From: an uncultured Slackia sp.
GTDB lineage: Bacteria; Actinomycetota; Coriobacteriia; Coriobacteriales; Eggerthellaceae
DNA length: 14,686 nucleotides
Direction of reading: 5' to 3'
NCBI GenBank assembly: GCA_900553655.1
Contig: USEQ01000006.1
Span: 1-14,686 of the forward strand
Shown here: positions 14,232 through 14,686 of the stretch, in pieces
Numbering within the stretch: position 1 is the stretch's first letter
How the letters are laid out: the number at the start of each line of letters is the position of its first letter
Made by a program: the position numbers and the translations under genes
The notes under the pieces: generated by a model
What the model saw: only the letters and a program-made list of their open reading frames with translations
Database searches by the model: none
Told to the model about the DNA's origin: nothing

Positions 14232-14247
14232 GCGTTATTCGTAACGC
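14232..14247 (-). repeat. Small perfect hairpin at the 5' end of the hisS transcript
   Basis: GCGTTA / TAACGC arms enclose a CGAA loop on the minus strand, overlapping the predicted transcription start. It could stabilise the 5' end or act as an operator half-site pair; its role is unknown. Confidence 0.4.
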
Positions 14248-14250
14248 AAC

Positions 14251-14256
14251 ATTGTA
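14251..14256 (-). promoter_or_regulatory. Extended -10 promoter of hisS-aspS
   Basis: On the minus strand TGCTACAAT is an extended -10 element (TACAAT at 14256-14251) with no clear -35. Transcription should start near 14244, giving a leader of about 30 nt. No T-box or long leader precedes hisS. Confidence 0.55.
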
Positions 14257-14435
14257 GCACCTTGCGTGGAGAGTCGGATGAGAATGCGCGCTACGCGCCA
14301 TGCTTTCAACGCAAGACGCAGCGTATCGCATGCCCGTCGGGCAAGATGCGCGTCGAAGAGCCCCTCGAATACGCGATAACGCCTACGGTTTGCACAACAC
14401 CACGAGCTTGCAAACACCTCGCGAACCCACAACGT

Positions 14436-14461
14436 AAAAAGGGGCGCAGCAATTGCGCCCC
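14436..14461 (-). terminator. Intrinsic terminator of the right-edge gene
   Basis: On the minus strand GGGGCGCA / TGCGCCCC with a 5-nt loop is followed by TTTTTACG. It starts about 20 nt after the stop codon of the right-edge gene and separates it from hisS. Confidence 0.9.
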
Positions 14462-14479
14462 ACTGCGAACAGCCTTCGT

Positions 14480-14686
14480 TTACATCAGCTCGATAACGTC
14501 GAATTCCCCCGCCGAAGCGCGCACGACATCTTCCCCGCCGAAAACGCAGATGCTGCCGCGCTGGGCGACCTCATCAAGCGCCGTAGAGCATGCACGTAGC
14601 TTTTCCGGCGTTGTGGCCAGCTTTTCCGCCCGCAGCCGCTCGCGATAGCCCGCGGGCTGTTCACAGAAGAACTGAGCGTCCTGGCG
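14480..14686 (-). CDS. C-terminal end of a probable M16-family metallopeptidase
   Basis: An open minus-strand frame enters from the right edge and ends at TAA (14482-14480), giving 68 C-terminal residues. It reads YRERLRAEKLATTPEKLR (positions 14-31 of the fragment), then a hydrophobic SICVFGGED and ends FDVIELM. This combination, a helix rich in Arg and Glu with a TPE-x-LR segment followed by a strand ending in a Gly-Gly turn and a terminal hydrophobic tail, resembles the C-terminus of PreP-like (M16C) insulinase-family peptidases as I remember them. The catalytic HxxEH site would lie far upstream, outside the window, so activity cannot be judged. A strong terminator follows within 20 nt. 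Family assignment is moderate. Confidence 0.75.
   Translation of the reverse strand, partial: RQDAQFFCEQPAGYRERLRAEKLATTPEKLRACSTALDEVAQRGSICVFGGEDVVRASAGEFDVIELM

Noticed and set aside
14235..14432. 65-codon minus-strand frame between the M16 terminator and hisS
   Set aside because: It starts at TTG without a ribosome-binding site right after a terminator and runs through the hisS promoter; no recognisable product.
14213..14435. T-box riboswitch upstream of hisS
   Set aside because: The predicted leader is only about 30 nt and no T-box sequence or specifier stem was seen.
1..14686. CRISPR arrays, IS elements, tRNA or rRNA genes, prophage
   Set aside because: No regularly spaced repeats, transposase-like frames, terminal inverted repeats or RNA-gene signatures were found by reading the sequence.

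Overview
The window looks like chromosomal DNA of a mid-to-high-GC Actinomycetota, most likely class Coriobacteriia (an Eggerthellaceae-like anaerobe). This rests on base composition, actinobacterial-style protein features and the gene mix, and not on a database match. It is densely packed with ordinary genes. I see no phage, IS element, CRISPR array, rRNA or tRNA.

Left part (1-6120, all minus strand). The main content is a tryptophan-uptake locus read right to left. A short leader peptide with three consecutive Trp codons (6103-6035) and an intrinsic terminator (5961-5990) precede a neurotransmitter:sodium symporter (NSS) family transporter (5904-4567). A second leader peptide with a Trp-Cys-Trp run (4447-4361) and a second terminator (4301-4332) precede a complete ECF transporter: a TrpP-like S component (4163-3567), a fused double ATPase (3538-1655) and the T component (1658-888). 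The two leaders share near-identical Trp-codon runs, the same 58-nt spacing to the terminator, a conserved strand-2 core and equivalent antiterminator pairings. I read them as paralogous ribosome-mediated trp attenuators that assign tryptophan as the likely substrate of both transporters. At the left edge is the 5' part of an unrecognised gene (710 to beyond 1).

Middle part (6121-10676). A perfect CIRCE operator (6314-6340) overlaps the promoter of an Hsp20 gene (plus). Convergent to it are ppx/gppA-like phosphatase and nfo (endonuclease IV), an apparent minus-strand operon. Nfo is divergent from an ArsR-type regulator gene (plus), which overlaps a nitroreductase gene. The shared nfo/regulator intergenic region carries two identical palindromic 11-mers and a separate palindrome. 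A small PGPGW-type membrane protein follows.

Right part (10677-14686). Opposed terminators separate the small gene from the minus-strand hisS-aspS operon. AspRS carries a His seen in non-discriminating enzymes. At the right edge is the C-terminal end of a probable M16 metallopeptidase with its terminator.
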